From NCBI GenBank assembly GCA_028823345.1, contig JAPKBR010000035.1, forward strand, positions 1 through 34,875: 34,875 bases of DNA, read 5' to 3'. The translations under genes were made by a program, and so were the position numbers. This DNA is from Planctomycetota bacterium. Its GTDB lineage: Bacteria; Planctomycetota; UBA1135; GCA-002686595. Below the pieces are notes generated by a model. That model saw nothing but the letters and a program-made list of their open reading frames with translations. It was not told the DNA's origin and made no database searches. Every line of letters starts with the position of its first letter. The stretch's first letter is position 1. Positions 8,712 to 17,586 of this stretch are shown here, piece by piece.

Positions 8712-9437
8712 CTAAAGTTCTCGTATCCAGATGTTTCTGTAGCGCACCGGATTCCCGTGATCTTGAAGATAGAGAGGTCCCCGGGTGGCGCCTTCAGCTT
8801 GCATGGCAGAGGCTGTGGTGCCGCTGACCGTTGCGTGATCTTGGATGAGTACCCCGTTGTGGAAAACGGTCAGGGTTGCCTCATTGGTCTTGTTTGCGCT
8901 TTCATCAAAGCGCGCGCCGTGGAAGATAATGTCATAGCTTTGCCACTCGCCTGGCTTGCGGCATGCATTCCGAAGGGGTGGATGCTGACCATAGATTGCA
9001 CCGCATTGCCCATTGGGGTAGGTCTCGCTTTCGAAGGAGTCGAGGATTTGAACTTCGTATCGCGCTTGCAGGTAGACACCACTATTGCCACGGCCTTGAC
9101 CTGCCCCTTGGGGAGTCGAGGGCGTGGCGAATTCTAGGTGAAGTTGCATGTCTCCGAATTCCTGCTTGCTGATCACCGGACCTTGTCCATTCACGGCGAG
9201 CATCACGCCTTCTTGCACTTTCCAACCGGCGGCATCACCGCCGGGCTTGGACCAGTTGCTCAAGTCGGTTCCGTTGAAGAGAACCGTGGCGTCCGATGGG
9301 GGAGCGGTTCCCAAACCAGGGGTGATGACGGTCGGCTGCGGAGCGTCCTGTGGAATGGGTTGCCCACACAAGGCTGCGACTGTCGCAGCAGCAAGGAATG
9401 GAGTCAGTGCACTTGTTAACCAGGTTGTCTTGATCAT
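8712..9437 (-). CDS. secreted DUF1080 (3-keto-disaccharide hydrolase-like) protein
   Basis: A 241-residue exported protein (hydrophobic leader to about residue 25) with the full DUF1080 signature: FNGTDLSNW near the start, the GRGNSGVYLQ segment, RYEVQILDSF, and the CRKPGEWQSYDIIF block, ending in RNIWIREL. This concanavalin-like fold is widespread in Planctomycetes and Bacteroidetes; characterised members cleave 3-keto-glycosides. It is the first gene of a minus-strand set with the diheme/propeller protein (24 bases away) and the SASA esterase, consistent with secreted carbohydrate breakdown that includes an oxidation step. Divergent promoters for it and the plus-strand membrane protein should lie in 9438-9576. 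Confidence 0.88.
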   Translation of the reverse strand: MIKTTWLTSALTPFLAAATVAALCGQPIPQDAPQPTVITPGLGTAPPSDATVLFNGTDLSNWSKPGGDAAGWKVQEGVMLAVNGQGPVISKQEFGDMQLHLEFATPSTPQGAGQGRGNSGVYLQARYEVQILDSFESETYPNGQCGAIYGQHPPLRNACRKPGEWQSYDIIFHGARFDESANKTNEATLTVFHNGVLIQDHATVSGTTASAMQAEGATRGPLYLQDHGNPVRYRNIWIREL

Positions 9438-9576
9438 ATTCGGGCTCGGTAGTAAGGGGTGGATTCCTACCTTAGCGTGGGAAACCTAATTCCATGAAAC
9501 CTGCCTAGGGATTCCGTCTCCTACCAAGGCGGATTTAGGGTAGGGGAACCGAGCTTGTGCTACCCTTTTGGCCAAG

Positions 9577-10014
9577 ATGAGCCGAGCCGCACCCACCCAG
9601 AACATGCCCAAAGTGACAGGTGTTCTTGACACTTTCAGCCGGTTCGTCAAGGTTCTGGCGGTGGGTCTGTTCCTCTATCCGGCTGGTATTGTCGCATCGC
9701 TCTATCTGACCTGGTTTACGGCTTGGGCTGTTCTTGGGCACACGCCTCGTCCCAGTTTGGACGATCCCAAGTACATAAGTCTTCTGGTGGACATCCCATA
9801 CATTGCCGCTATGGGCTTCCTTAACTGCGCGCCTGGGGCGTTTGTGCTTGGGTGTGGCTTGATTCCCACTGTAGCTACCCGACAGGCGGATTCAGTTTGG
9901 AGCAAGATTCGGGTTGGGTTCGTTGCCTTGGGATGCTTCGTCCTCTGCTGGGGGGCGGCGATGTTCTTCCTTCGGGCGGATCCCTGGGAAGTGGGCAACT
10001 GGTACATGGACTAG
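9577..10014 (+). CDS. small three-helix membrane protein, unknown function
   Basis: About 145 residues from ATG 9577 (a TTG at 9568 opens the frame; a further ATG lies at 9604). None has a clear ribosome site, so the start is uncertain. Three hydrophobic helices are visible: one starting VLAVGLFLYP near the N-terminus, one around PYIAAMGFLN, and one around VGFVALGCFV before a short polar tail. I do not recognise the family. It is divergent from the DUF1080 gene and 69 bases before the sulfatase, with which it may be co-transcribed. Confidence 0.6.
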   Translation: MSRAAPTQNMPKVTGVLDTFSRFVKVLAVGLFLYPAGIVASLYLTWFTAWAVLGHTPRPSLDDPKYISLLVDIPYIAAMGFLNCAPGAFVLGCGLIPTVATRQADSVWSKIRVGFVALGCFVLCWGAAMFFLRADPWEVGNWYMD

Positions 10015-10083
10015 GTTTACGCCTGGCACCCGGTTGTCTTGGGCTCAATACGCGGGAAGGGGCAGATCGCAGGCCATTACCCT

Positions 10084-11502
10084 ATGATCAGAAAGATGAA
10101 GATCTCTTTGGTACTGCTCCTTTTGTCGTGGACCTTGGCAATCAGTTCCGCCGCCGACGGCGAGCGTGGTAGCGTGACTGTGGGGGAACGCCCGAACTTG
10201 ATCCTGCTCGTTACGGACGATCACCCGTTCGATGCCATGGGGTGCGCAGGCCACCCCATCTTGAGTACTCCGAACATGGATGCTTTGGCAGAACGAGGCA
10301 CTCGATTCACCCACGCGTTTGTCACTACTCCGATTTGCGCAGCGAGCAGGGCTAGCTTATTCAGCGGCAGATACGAGCGCTCGCATGGCTATACCTTTGG
10401 TCAGCCCGCTTTGGCCGATGACATCGTGCAGCAGAGCTACCCGACCCTCTTACGTCAGGCCGGGTATCGAGTGGGCTTTGTGGGCAAGTTTGGGGTGAAG
10501 GTGAGTCAGAAGGGTCGCAAGGAGATGTTTGATGAGGACGCTCCTGGGACTTATCCCTATATCAGGAGTCGCCCGAAAAGTGCCCAGGAAGGTGTTGCCG
10601 CAGTGCCCCCTCGGCACCTGACGGAGATCAACGCGGATCATGCAATTGATTTCTTGCGTTCACGGGATGACCGGCCGTTCTGCTTGTCCCTTTCATTTCA
10701 AGCTCCTCATGCTGAAGACAACAACCCCGATCAGTTTGTCTGGCCTTCTAGTTGCGATGAGCTCTATCGCGAGGATGTGATTCCTCCCCCGGCCACAGCT
10801 GACCCGGAGTTTTTCCAGGCGCTCCCCGAATTTCTTCGTAGCGGCCTCAATCGTGAACGCTGGAAATGGCGCTTTGATACTCCGGAGAAGCATACGCGCA
10901 TGGTCAAGGGCTATTACCGCATGTTAAGTGGCGTAGACCAGGCCATCGGGCGCTTGATCAGCACGCTGGATGAACTGGGCTTGGGCGAAGATACCGTGAT
11001 CATGCTGATCGGAGACAATGGCTATTTCCTCGGCGAGCGCGGGTATGCGGGCAAGTGGACCATGCACGACCGTTCGATTCGCGTGCCACTGATCATCAGT
11101 GATCCGAGGCGCAAGGCAGAGAAGCGGGGGGACTTGATTGACGCGTTTGCCTTGAACGTGGACATCGCGCCGACGCTCCTGGAGTTGGCCGGGGTCAAGG
11201 TGCCGGCTGCAATGCAGGGTCAGTCTCTTTGTGCTCTTCTCGATGATGCGAGCAGCGCATGGCGCGAAGAAGTCTTCAGCGAACACCTCTGGGAATTCAA
11301 GCGTATTCCTCGCACTGAGGGCCTGCGCTCACGGGACTGGAAGTACATCCGTTATCTTGACCATCCAGAGTACGAGGAGCTCTACGACCTTCGAAGCGAT
11401 CCCCGCGAGGAGCACAACCTGGCGAGGGATGAGCAATACACTCGGCATTTGACGGAACTGAGAGAGCGCTGCTCGCTTGCCGCAAGTCGCGCAGAGGGCT
11501 GA
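10084..11502 (+). CDS. secreted sulfatase (formylglycine type)
   Basis: A 472-residue sulfatase from ATG 10084, which gives a proper signal peptide (MIRKMKISLVLLLL, cleaved about residue 24). The TTG that opens the frame at 10039 adds an unlikely leader. Metal-binding D45-D46 lie in VTDDHPFD. The modification motif is C-A-A-S-R at 85-89: Cys85 would become formylglycine, and Ala replaces the more common Pro, which is tolerated in the family. The downstream GDNGYFLGERG and GKWTMHD segments supply the remaining metal and substrate contacts. It should release sulfate from sulfated glycans or small molecules in the periplasm; the substrate class is not readable. No sulfatase-maturing enzyme is in the window. 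The fit with the neighbouring esterase and hydrolase genes suggests use of marine-type polysaccharides. Confidence 0.9.
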   Translation: MIRKMKISLVLLLLSWTLAISSAADGERGSVTVGERPNLILLVTDDHPFDAMGCAGHPILSTPNMDALAERGTRFTHAFVTTPICAASRASLFSGRYERSHGYTFGQPALADDIVQQSYPTLLRQAGYRVGFVGKFGVKVSQKGRKEMFDEDAPGTYPYIRSRPKSAQEGVAAVPPRHLTEINADHAIDFLRSRDDRPFCLSLSFQAPHAEDNNPDQFVWPSSCDELYREDVIPPPATADPEFFQALPEFLRSGLNRERWKWRFDTPEKHTRMVKGYYRMLSGVDQAIGRLISTLDELGLGEDTVIMLIGDNGYFLGERGYAGKWTMHDRSIRVPLIISDPRRKAEKRGDLIDAFALNVDIAPTLLELAGVKVPAAMQGQSLCALLDDASSAWREEVFSEHLWEFKRIPRTEGLRSRDWKYIRYLDHPEYEELYDLRSDPREEHNLARDEQYTRHLTELRERCSLAASRAEG

Positions 11503-11643
11503 TTCTGTTCTTCAAGAGGCTTGACGTGGGATTCATCCGCTTCAACAGATGAGCCGCATTGCCTTCTTTTCTTTGATCCCGTTCCTGACTCCATCTATCA
11601 TTTCCTCTCAGGTCACGCGGGCCATGAGCAGAGCAGGACAACC

Positions 11644-11979
11644 ATGGACCCATACAACCAAGAACTCCTCACTTACCTCCTGTCGGGTCTTATTATCGGA
11701 GTCGGGCTTGTGGTGTGGGGCGCGTTTCATAAGAAATGGATGGTCCGCTTGTTGGCCTTCGTTGTCGGAATACTGGTGATCTGGTATGGGTTGGTCGTCG
11801 GAGTGGCAAAAGGCTTCTCTGCCTGGCAGCAGTCGCCTGACCCACCCCCCGAAGCATTCAGCGATGGAGGCCCGATGGTTGGCATGTTGATCTTTGGATG
11901 GATCCCGGCAGGCTTTGTTTGCCTCTTTGCTTATGGCCTGGCTAGGTGGCGTGTGTCTGCCACGAAGAATTCCCAGTGA
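11644..11979 (+). CDS. small membrane protein, unknown function
   Basis: 111 residues from ATG 11644, chosen because AGGA lies about 8 bases upstream (GCAGGACAACC before ATG) and because upstream codons have no coding character. Three hydrophobic helices can be seen: LLTYLLSGLIIGVGLVVW, LLAFVVGILVIWYGLVVG, and MLIFGWIPAGFVCLFAYG, with a Pro-rich linker (QSPDPPPEAF) before the last. I do not recognise the family. It is 141 bases after the sulfatase and 44 bases before the dioxygenase on the same strand. Confidence 0.6.
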   Translation: MDPYNQELLTYLLSGLIIGVGLVVWGAFHKKWMVRLLAFVVGILVIWYGLVVGVAKGFSAWQQSPDPPPEAFSDGGPMVGMLIFGWIPAGFVCLFAYGLARWRVSATKNSQ

Positions 11980-12023
11980 AGATTTCTGAGGGTCGGGGGC
12001 ATCACTCCGGTACCCTCGTTCCC

Positions 12024-12854
12024 ATGGGGAAAGACCATCATTCCGCGCCCTTCTCACCTGGGCAGGTTGCAGACTTCCAGCGGGATGGATTCTTGGGACC
12101 CGTGCCGATTCTGGAAATGGAGGAGGTTCTGGATTTGCGTGACAGGGTGGATTACCTGTTCCAGAATCTCGATTCTATCGAGTCCGAGTTGTATGAGGTG
12201 GAGGCTGCTCACATGGAGCGCCCCGAAGAGGTGGTCTGTCATTTCCTGGGAGGCTGGCGGGTGGACAAGAGACTGCGGGAGCTTGTCTTTGACCCACGCC
12301 TGACCGAGGCCGCTGCGCAACTGTTGGAGGTCCAGCGTTTGCGCTTTTGGCATGACCAGGTCTTTTATAAGCCGGCGGGACATCCTGGAGTCGTGCCTTG
12401 GCATCAAGACTATTCCTATTGGACGCGCACGGCACCGGCGCGACATGTGACCATCAACATCCTGCTCGACAATGCGGACGAAGAAAGTGGTTGCCTGCAG
12501 TTTGTGCCGGGCAGTCAGGAGTGGGGGCTGCTGCCCCCGGTGGGGTTTGATCAGCCTTTGGAGACGATCAGGGAGGGTCTTCTTGCGGGCCAGGAATTTT
12601 TACCCCGCCCGGTGCCGGTGCCAGCGGGTTCAGCAACGATTCATCACAGTCATACTTTGCATGGCTCCGGTCCCAATGGTTCAAAGGGGCCGCGGCGGGC
12701 CCTGGCTTTCAATTACATGTGCGCTGAGACAAGGGTGGCGGATGATTCTGAGCCACTCTTGCGCGGGGCGCCTCACCTTTCCCAAGGGGAACTAGTGGCC
12801 GGTGAGCTGTTCCCGGTGGTTTGGGAGGCCACCATCAGCCGCCATGGCAAGTAA
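12024..12854 (+). CDS. phytanoyl-CoA dioxygenase (PhyH) family Fe(II)/2-oxoglutarate enzyme
   Basis: A 276-residue non-heme iron oxygenase. The iron facial triad is visible: H127-x-D129 in PWHQDYSYW and distal His213 in TLHGSGPN, followed by Arg225 in GPRRALAF, which binds 2-oxoglutarate. ATG 12024 is the likely start. The frame opens earlier at 11946, but that would overlap the membrane protein gene and adds residues with no family match. Members hydroxylate diverse small molecules such as lipids, ectoine-like compounds or natural products; bacterial planctomycete paralogues are numerous and mostly untested. No signal peptide is seen, so it is cytoplasmic. It converges with the arylsulfotransferase-like gene on the other strand. 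Confidence 0.88.
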   Translation: MGKDHHSAPFSPGQVADFQRDGFLGPVPILEMEEVLDLRDRVDYLFQNLDSIESELYEVEAAHMERPEEVVCHFLGGWRVDKRLRELVFDPRLTEAAAQLLEVQRLRFWHDQVFYKPAGHPGVVPWHQDYSYWTRTAPARHVTINILLDNADEESGCLQFVPGSQEWGLLPPVGFDQPLETIREGLLAGQEFLPRPVPVPAGSATIHHSHTLHGSGPNGSKGPRRALAFNYMCAETRVADDSEPLLRGAPHLSQGELVAGELFPVVWEATISRHGK

Positions 12855-13253
12855 TCACTCAGCCTTGTCTAGGGCAATCGGCGGGATCAGCCGACGACTG
12901 TGAGGATGTTGAGGACGGGGGGGCAACCTCGTGGGGCTGGCCGTCATTCTTGTGGACCCAACGTTCCGTATTGTCGCCCCGACCGTCTTCCTGGGTGTCC
13001 TTACTCGTCGTCTTTCGGAGGAGGCACGTGCTGGTTCGTGGGAGGGCCTGTCCCCGGGTCGTCGGGTATCGCAGCGCCCTTATTGCGTAGGGCCACGATA
13101 GCCGGAGAGTCCGGTCCGTAACGGAGGGCTCGGAACATGGCCGTTGGCCAATCCTCGAGACCCTTATCCCGTTCTCCCTCAGCGGCGAAGGGGCTCCGCC
13201 AATCCCAGACCAGCTCGCCGTTAGGTGAGACTTCGAAGACACGCCCTGGGGCC

Positions 13254-13261
13254 CCGCTGCA
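13254..13261 (-). other. frameshift/deletion junction in the ASST-like gene
   Basis: On the minus strand TGCAGCGG can be read in two ways: as the end of S-G-V-Q-R (upstream frame) or as the start of C-S-G-A-P-G (downstream frame). Family members usually have about ten residues between these blocks (a LPNGNTL-type segment). A deletion of about 30 bases (3k+2) between two copies of this octamer would produce exactly what is seen. Confidence 0.6.
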
Positions 13262-13785
13262 CGCCGGAGATGAAGGGCGAATAGAAGGTTTCCGGCTCGG
13301 TGGCCTCGTAGACCCACTGAGGCTCCTCGGGACCGAACGGCCAGCCCTCCTTGAGCGGGTAGCGGCCATTCACGTCCCGCGGCGCCCACCACTCGACGAT
13401 CGTGGACCACTTGCGCTCGCGGTTCCCGTTGTTGAAGACGATCAGGTTCCCCGCGCCGAGGTAACCCTCGGGGATCCACTGGACGTTGTGCTGTCCGAGG
13501 AGCGGGCGGTCCGCGTGCTCACCCATCGAGTAGGCAAAGGGATTGCCCCATCGATACATCAGGTCTCCCTTGGGCCCGCGTGCCTCCTCTCGAGAGATGG
13601 AGTGGTCGATGATCCAGATCTCGTCGAAGCGGCGGACGCTGATGGCGATCTGGTCGAGGTCAGCGTTGTATGCCACGGCATTCGTGTGCATCCAGTCGGC
13701 GTCCTTGACGCGCTTCTTGCGGGCCTCGTCGGCAGGATCCACCTCCTCGTCTTCCTCATCCGTCTGCTGTGCGTCCGCTTCGCCG

Positions 13786-13821
13786 TCGGGCTCCTCGGGC
13801 TCATCGGGCTCATCGGGCTCA
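13786..13821 (-). repeat. 9-bp tandem repeat (4 copies) encoding an acidic DEP tract
   Basis: Four back-to-back copies of tcgggctc(a/c) on the plus strand encode repeated Asp/Glu-Glu-Pro on the minus strand. They lie within the acidic insert of the broken ASST-like gene. Such repeats change copy number easily by slippage, so this insert may vary between strains. Confidence 0.75.
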
Positions 13822-14594
13822 TCTGCATGACCGTCGCCGCCGGCGTAGCCCATGGCGGCCAGCTGCTCGTCGATCTCATTCTGCTCCTCCTCGCTGGGTG
13901 GGTCAGGGTCTCGGTCCCCGTTGATGTCGATCTTCTCCGGGTGCGCAGCGGGGTCCTCAACGAAGCCCTTCAGGTCGGGGTCGTGATTCTGGATCACGTG
14001 GTCCATGGCGCTCCAGCGCCATACGATTTCGCCGCCCTCCGGCGGCGTCGGGCGCACCTCGTAGACCGCGCCTGCCCACCACTCGTCACCTTCCAGCAGC
14101 TCGGGGTCGCGCCCCGCGGCGATGGCGACGTCGCGGGTCTTGCGCTCCCAGTTCACGAAGAGCAGATTCCCGTTGGGCAGCAGCTCGAGGTCGTGGTGTT
14201 GAGTCCCCGACTCTCCGTTCCAATCGAACTTCCAGAGGATCTCACCGTCGTGGGCGAGCTCGAGGATCTGTCCGCCGTGGCCGCCCGCGTCTTGGAAATA
14301 GGGGTCATCGCTGTATCGCTGACAGGCCAGCAGGGTCCCCTTTTCGGTCAGGTAGCAGGAGTCGCCGGGTTTGAGCGGGGTGTCCCAGTGGTGGACCTCC
14401 TCGCCCGCCATGTCCACGAGGTAGACGCGCTTCGAGTCGAGTGGGGCGAAGAGCGTGAAACCGGAAAACGGCCCCGAAGGCTTGAATCCGGTGCGTTCAG
14501 GCATCGGGACCATGGCGCTCGAGGGGTCGTCGACGGAGCAGGATGTGGCAAACGCGAGGGACATCGTGATCAGGAGAGGCAGGAGGATTTTCAT

Positions 14595-15165
14595 GGCCCG
14601 AATACGATAACCTAGGACGTTGCGATCCGCGTGACATCCGCAGATTCGATGTGTGGCCTCGCTCAGCCCCGAAGGGCAGAGTGTTGAGGAGAGGGTTACC
14701 GGCACCTTGGCCCAGATGAGCTGACTGGCTTATCGACTGGGTCAATTGGTCAGCAACCTAGCTAGTCCAAGCGGGTTGCATGGACGGTCGACTTAGGCTG
14801 ATTCTTCGATCAAGCAGATGTAAATCGGGTGGTGTCGCGCCCCCTACTCAACAGATCCGCTAGCGCCTCAGGTCGCGTGTATAGGATGTTTAGGGGCCTG
14901 TAGGGGCCTCCCAGGGCGATTTTGAGGCTCTTTGGAATTGGAGCCACTTTTATTGTGCCCTTACTGCTAGACTCCGCCCCTCTAAGAGGCTGCGAATTCA
15001 ATCGCAGTCCAGGCGCACAGCAGATTTCGATGGGGGAGCTCTTCAAACGAGCAACCAAACGGAACGCGCCTTGATTTCGACCGCGACCCTTTGATTGCTG
15101 GATGGGTTGGGTGCGACACCGCGGGCAGCGGGGCGCACCGCAAACCAACAACCCATTCTATTCAA
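14595..15165. other. 571-base divergent intergenic region between the ASST-like gene and the DEAD-box helicase
   Basis: No convincing gene is seen. Open frames here (for example 14810-15151 on the minus strand) have no recognisable coding character. The region must hold promoters for both flanking genes. Small structured elements are visible: a tandem TAGGGGCCT(G/C) pair near 14893-14912 and a small CCTC-TAA-GAGG hairpin near 14978-14990. A long leader before a DEAD-box helicase gene would fit cold- or stress-regulated RNA helicases of other bacteria, but no promoter could be placed with confidence. Confidence 0.4.
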
Positions 15166-16683
15166 ATGACTTCGTCCTCAAAGGCGCAGTCCAAGAGCTC
15201 ATTTGCGAGCTTTGGACTCGATAAAAATCTCACCCGTGCCCTTTCCGATATGGGCTTCACCGAGCCCCGGCCTATCCAGGCCAAGGGCATTCCCGCTGTC
15301 ATGCTGGGCCGTGATGTGCTCGGTCTGGCGGCCACAGGAACCGGCAAGACCGCCGCTTTTGCTCTACCTATATTGGAGCACCTGCTGAAGAACAAAGCTC
15401 GGGGCGGCAATGGGCCGCGGGTCTTGATCGTTGCACCCACCCGCGAGTTGGTCGTGCAGATCCACGCGGAGATCGAGCTGCTTGCCAAGTACACCAACGT
15501 GCGCGCCATGACCGTTTTTGGCGGCGTGGGGGCTGGGCCTCAGATTCGTGAGTTACGTAAGAGTCCCGACATCCTTGTGGCTTGTCCCGGGCGCTTGCTC
15601 GATCTAGCCAATGGGGGCAGCGCTAAGCTGGGCAGCGTGGAAATGCTCGTGCTGGACGAAGCAGACCACATGCTCGACATGGGGTTCTTGCCTGATGTGC
15701 GCCGTATCGTGAAGCTCGTGCCCCGTCGGCGCCAAAACCTGCTGTTCTCGGCGACCATGCCCAAGGAAATCCTTCGGCTCACCGAGAACCTCCTGCTGAA
15801 CCCGGTCACTGTGGAGCTGGACCATTCCAAGCCCGCGGACACCATCGAGCATGCGCTCTATCCGGTGGATCAGCCGCGCAAGTTCACCTTGCTCAAGCAC
15901 ATCTTGGCAGGCGACGACTTTAACTCAGCGATTGTCTTCCTGCGCACCAAGCACCGGGCCAAGCGTTTGGCGCAGGACTTGGTAAAGGCCGGTCACCGGG
16001 CGATTGCGTTGCAGGGCAACATGAGCCAAGGTGCTCGCCAGCGGGCAATGGAGGGCTTTCGGAACGGCGCCTACGACGTGCTCGTGGCCACCGACATCGC
16101 CGCCCGTGGCATCGATGTGGCCAACGTCAGTCACGTGATTAACTTCGATCTGCCGGGAACTCCCGACGCCTACACCCACCGCATCGGACGCACCGGTCGC
16201 TCGGAGCAGAGCGGCAAGGCTTGCACGTTTGTGACCCGCGATGACATGAGCGGTGTCAAGGCCATCGAGCGCAAGATCAACATGACCATTCCGCGCGTCA
16301 AGGTGCGCGACATGATGAGCGGCGGCCGCGAGGCGGCGCTCCAGGGTCGGCGGCAGATTGCCCTGTCCCGGGGAACTCCCAACGTCTACCAATCGGAACG
16401 CCCGGCCTCAAGCCGCCGGGAAAGACCGTCCAAGAGTCCTTCCAAGAGCTTTGGCAATAGCCCTTCTAATAGCCCTTCCAGAAGGCTTTCACCGAACAAC
16501 GAGACTTCCGCCGGTAAGAAATCATCCGGCATGCGCTTCGGCGGATCCGGAGCGGGCCATTCGTCCGGTGGGCGAACCTCTGAGCATCGCACGGATGACG
16601 CAGGCAATTCCTTTGGCGCAGGGGTGGACCGCGGTTCCTCCCGTCGACGGGGTGGCGGGCCGCGTCGTGGCCGAGGGCGGTAG
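15166..16683 (+). CDS. DEAD-box ATP-dependent RNA helicase (RhlE-like)
   Basis: A 505-residue RNA helicase from ATG 15166 (a TTG at 15091 opens the frame). All motifs are present: Q-motif region F31-x-x-P-x-x-x-Q, Walker A ATGTGKT (56-62), PTREL (91-95), DEAD (164-167), SAT (195-197), TDIAARGID (309-317) and HRIGRTGR (338-345). After the second RecA domain, a tail of about 115 residues (from about 390) is low in complexity, rich in Ser, Arg, Gly and Pro, with repeated SPS/NSPS units and ending in RRRGGGPRRGRGR. Such basic tails bind RNA non-specifically. The core most resembles RhlE among bacterial helicases; a role in ribosome assembly or RNA decay at low temperature is known for the family and inferred here. 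Confidence 0.93.
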   Translation: MTSSSKAQSKSSFASFGLDKNLTRALSDMGFTEPRPIQAKGIPAVMLGRDVLGLAATGTGKTAAFALPILEHLLKNKARGGNGPRVLIVAPTRELVVQIHAEIELLAKYTNVRAMTVFGGVGAGPQIRELRKSPDILVACPGRLLDLANGGSAKLGSVEMLVLDEADHMLDMGFLPDVRRIVKLVPRRRQNLLFSATMPKEILRLTENLLLNPVTVELDHSKPADTIEHALYPVDQPRKFTLLKHILAGDDFNSAIVFLRTKHRAKRLAQDLVKAGHRAIALQGNMSQGARQRAMEGFRNGAYDVLVATDIAARGIDVANVSHVINFDLPGTPDAYTHRIGRTGRSEQSGKACTFVTRDDMSGVKAIERKINMTIPRVKVRDMMSGGREAALQGRRQIALSRGTPNVYQSERPASSRRERPSKSPSKSFGNSPSNSPSRRLSPNNETSAGKKSSGMRFGGSGAGHSSGGRTSEHRTDDAGNSFGAGVDRGSSRRRGGGPRRGRGR

Positions 16684-16823
16684 TGGCGTATTTGTGTGGA
16701 TGACCCGGGCGACCTTTGAGGTGTTCGGGCTGTTCTCCCTCCTCGTGCTGCTGTTCCCCGTACAGTTGAGCAGGCCCTGCACGACTTGATCACCGAACCA
16801 TTGATAGGTTAGCGTGCGCGCTG

Positions 16824-17534
16824 ATGACCCAACTCGGCCGACATTCACGACCCTTTCGGGTGCGCTGCACGGACCCCGTGTCGAACCCTGAATTCAATCC
16901 GTACTTGCGGAGGTATGAGGAGTTCGGATCCCCCGTGGTGCTCTCCCGGGAAGCCGCCAATGCTTGCGGCCGGTGGGGACAGGTCTTTGCCCAGGAGCAA
17001 CCTGTACATCTCGAAATTGGCTCAGGCAATGGTTTTTTCCTGGCTGGCATTGCCCAGGTTCATCCTGAGTGGAATGTGCTCGGAGTCGAAATTCGCTATA
17101 AGCGTATCGTGACCGCGGCCAAGAAAATCCGCGCTTTTGGAGTCGAGGACAACGCACGTATCACGCGCTATGACGCGTGGTGGTTGGATGAGGTCTTTGC
17201 CGCCGGTGAACTTTCCGGTATCTATCTCAATCACCCTGACCCATGGCCCAAGGAAAAGCACCAGCGCAACCGCCTCTTGTGCCCGTTCTTTGCGGAGTGG
17301 GCCGCCCGGACCCTCAAGCCTGGCTCGGAGATGCGCCTCAAGACGGACTCGCTCTTGAACCTCCGTCAACTGGAAGCAGCCATCATGGACCAGCCTTTCG
17401 AAATCGTGGCCCAAGTCGAGGACATCGGCCGAAATGGCGTCCCCTGGCCCGCGGATGAAGAGATCACGACCAACTTTCAGCGCAAATTCCAGAACATGGG
17501 ACTGCCGGTGCATGGGATGGTGCTGCGGCGATAG
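16824..17534 (+). CDS. trmB: tRNA (guanine-N7-)-methyltransferase
   Basis: A 236-residue S-adenosylmethionine-dependent enzyme that makes m7G46 in the variable loop of tRNAs. The SAM-binding segment LEIGSGNGFFL (63-73) is followed by GVEIRYKR (87-94), the substrate motif NHPDPWPKEKHQRNRL (136-151, where most family members have NFPDPW), and the terminal TNFQRKF block, equivalent to the family's T-x-Y-E-x-K. Length is typical. The ATG at 16824 is the first in frame after the helicase, 140 bases downstream. It is followed after 52 bases by asd, so these housekeeping genes may share a transcript. Confidence 0.93.
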   Translation: MTQLGRHSRPFRVRCTDPVSNPEFNPYLRRYEEFGSPVVLSREAANACGRWGQVFAQEQPVHLEIGSGNGFFLAGIAQVHPEWNVLGVEIRYKRIVTAAKKIRAFGVEDNARITRYDAWWLDEVFAAGELSGIYLNHPDPWPKEKHQRNRLLCPFFAEWAARTLKPGSEMRLKTDSLLNLRQLEAAIMDQPFEIVAQVEDIGRNGVPWPADEEITTNFQRKFQNMGLPVHGMVLRR

Positions 17535-17586
17535 CCGTGGCATAGGATGACTTCCCTCCGAAGGGGAAAGAGGCGATACTGAGCCC

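Larger units (their letters stand above)
13001..14594 (-). pseudogene. arylsulfotransferase-like (ASST) lipoprotein, broken by a frameshift
   Basis: The frame from ATG 14594 runs 456 codons to a stop at 13221. It opens with a lipoprotein leader (C19 after FATS) and shows ASST-family blocks: QHHDLELLPNGNLL (about 132-145), DWMHTNAVAYN (about 299-309), GQHNVQWIP and FNNGNRERKWS. After ISGVQR (about residue 446) the protein loses homology-like character, while the missing C-terminus (SGAPGRVFEVSPNGELVW onward) is readable in another frame and ends at TAA 13001. The join lies at 13254-13261. An acidic insert (residues about 222-290, with DEPDEPDEPEEP) interrupts the propeller. GC content is visibly higher than in neighbours. 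Intact members are bacterial aryl-sulfate sulfotransferase relatives, often exported. It may be a recently inactivated gene or an assembly error. Confidence 0.78.

Noticed and set aside
10039..10083. Upstream TTG start for the sulfatase
   Set aside because: It would place 15 polar residues before the signal peptide; ATG 10084 is the natural start.
13137..14615. 492-residue plus-strand open frame over the ASST-like gene
   Set aside because: It is antisense to a gene with clear family motifs; its length follows from the high GC content.
14810..15151. 113-residue minus-strand open frame in the 571-base gap
   Set aside because: No recognisable features or ribosome site.
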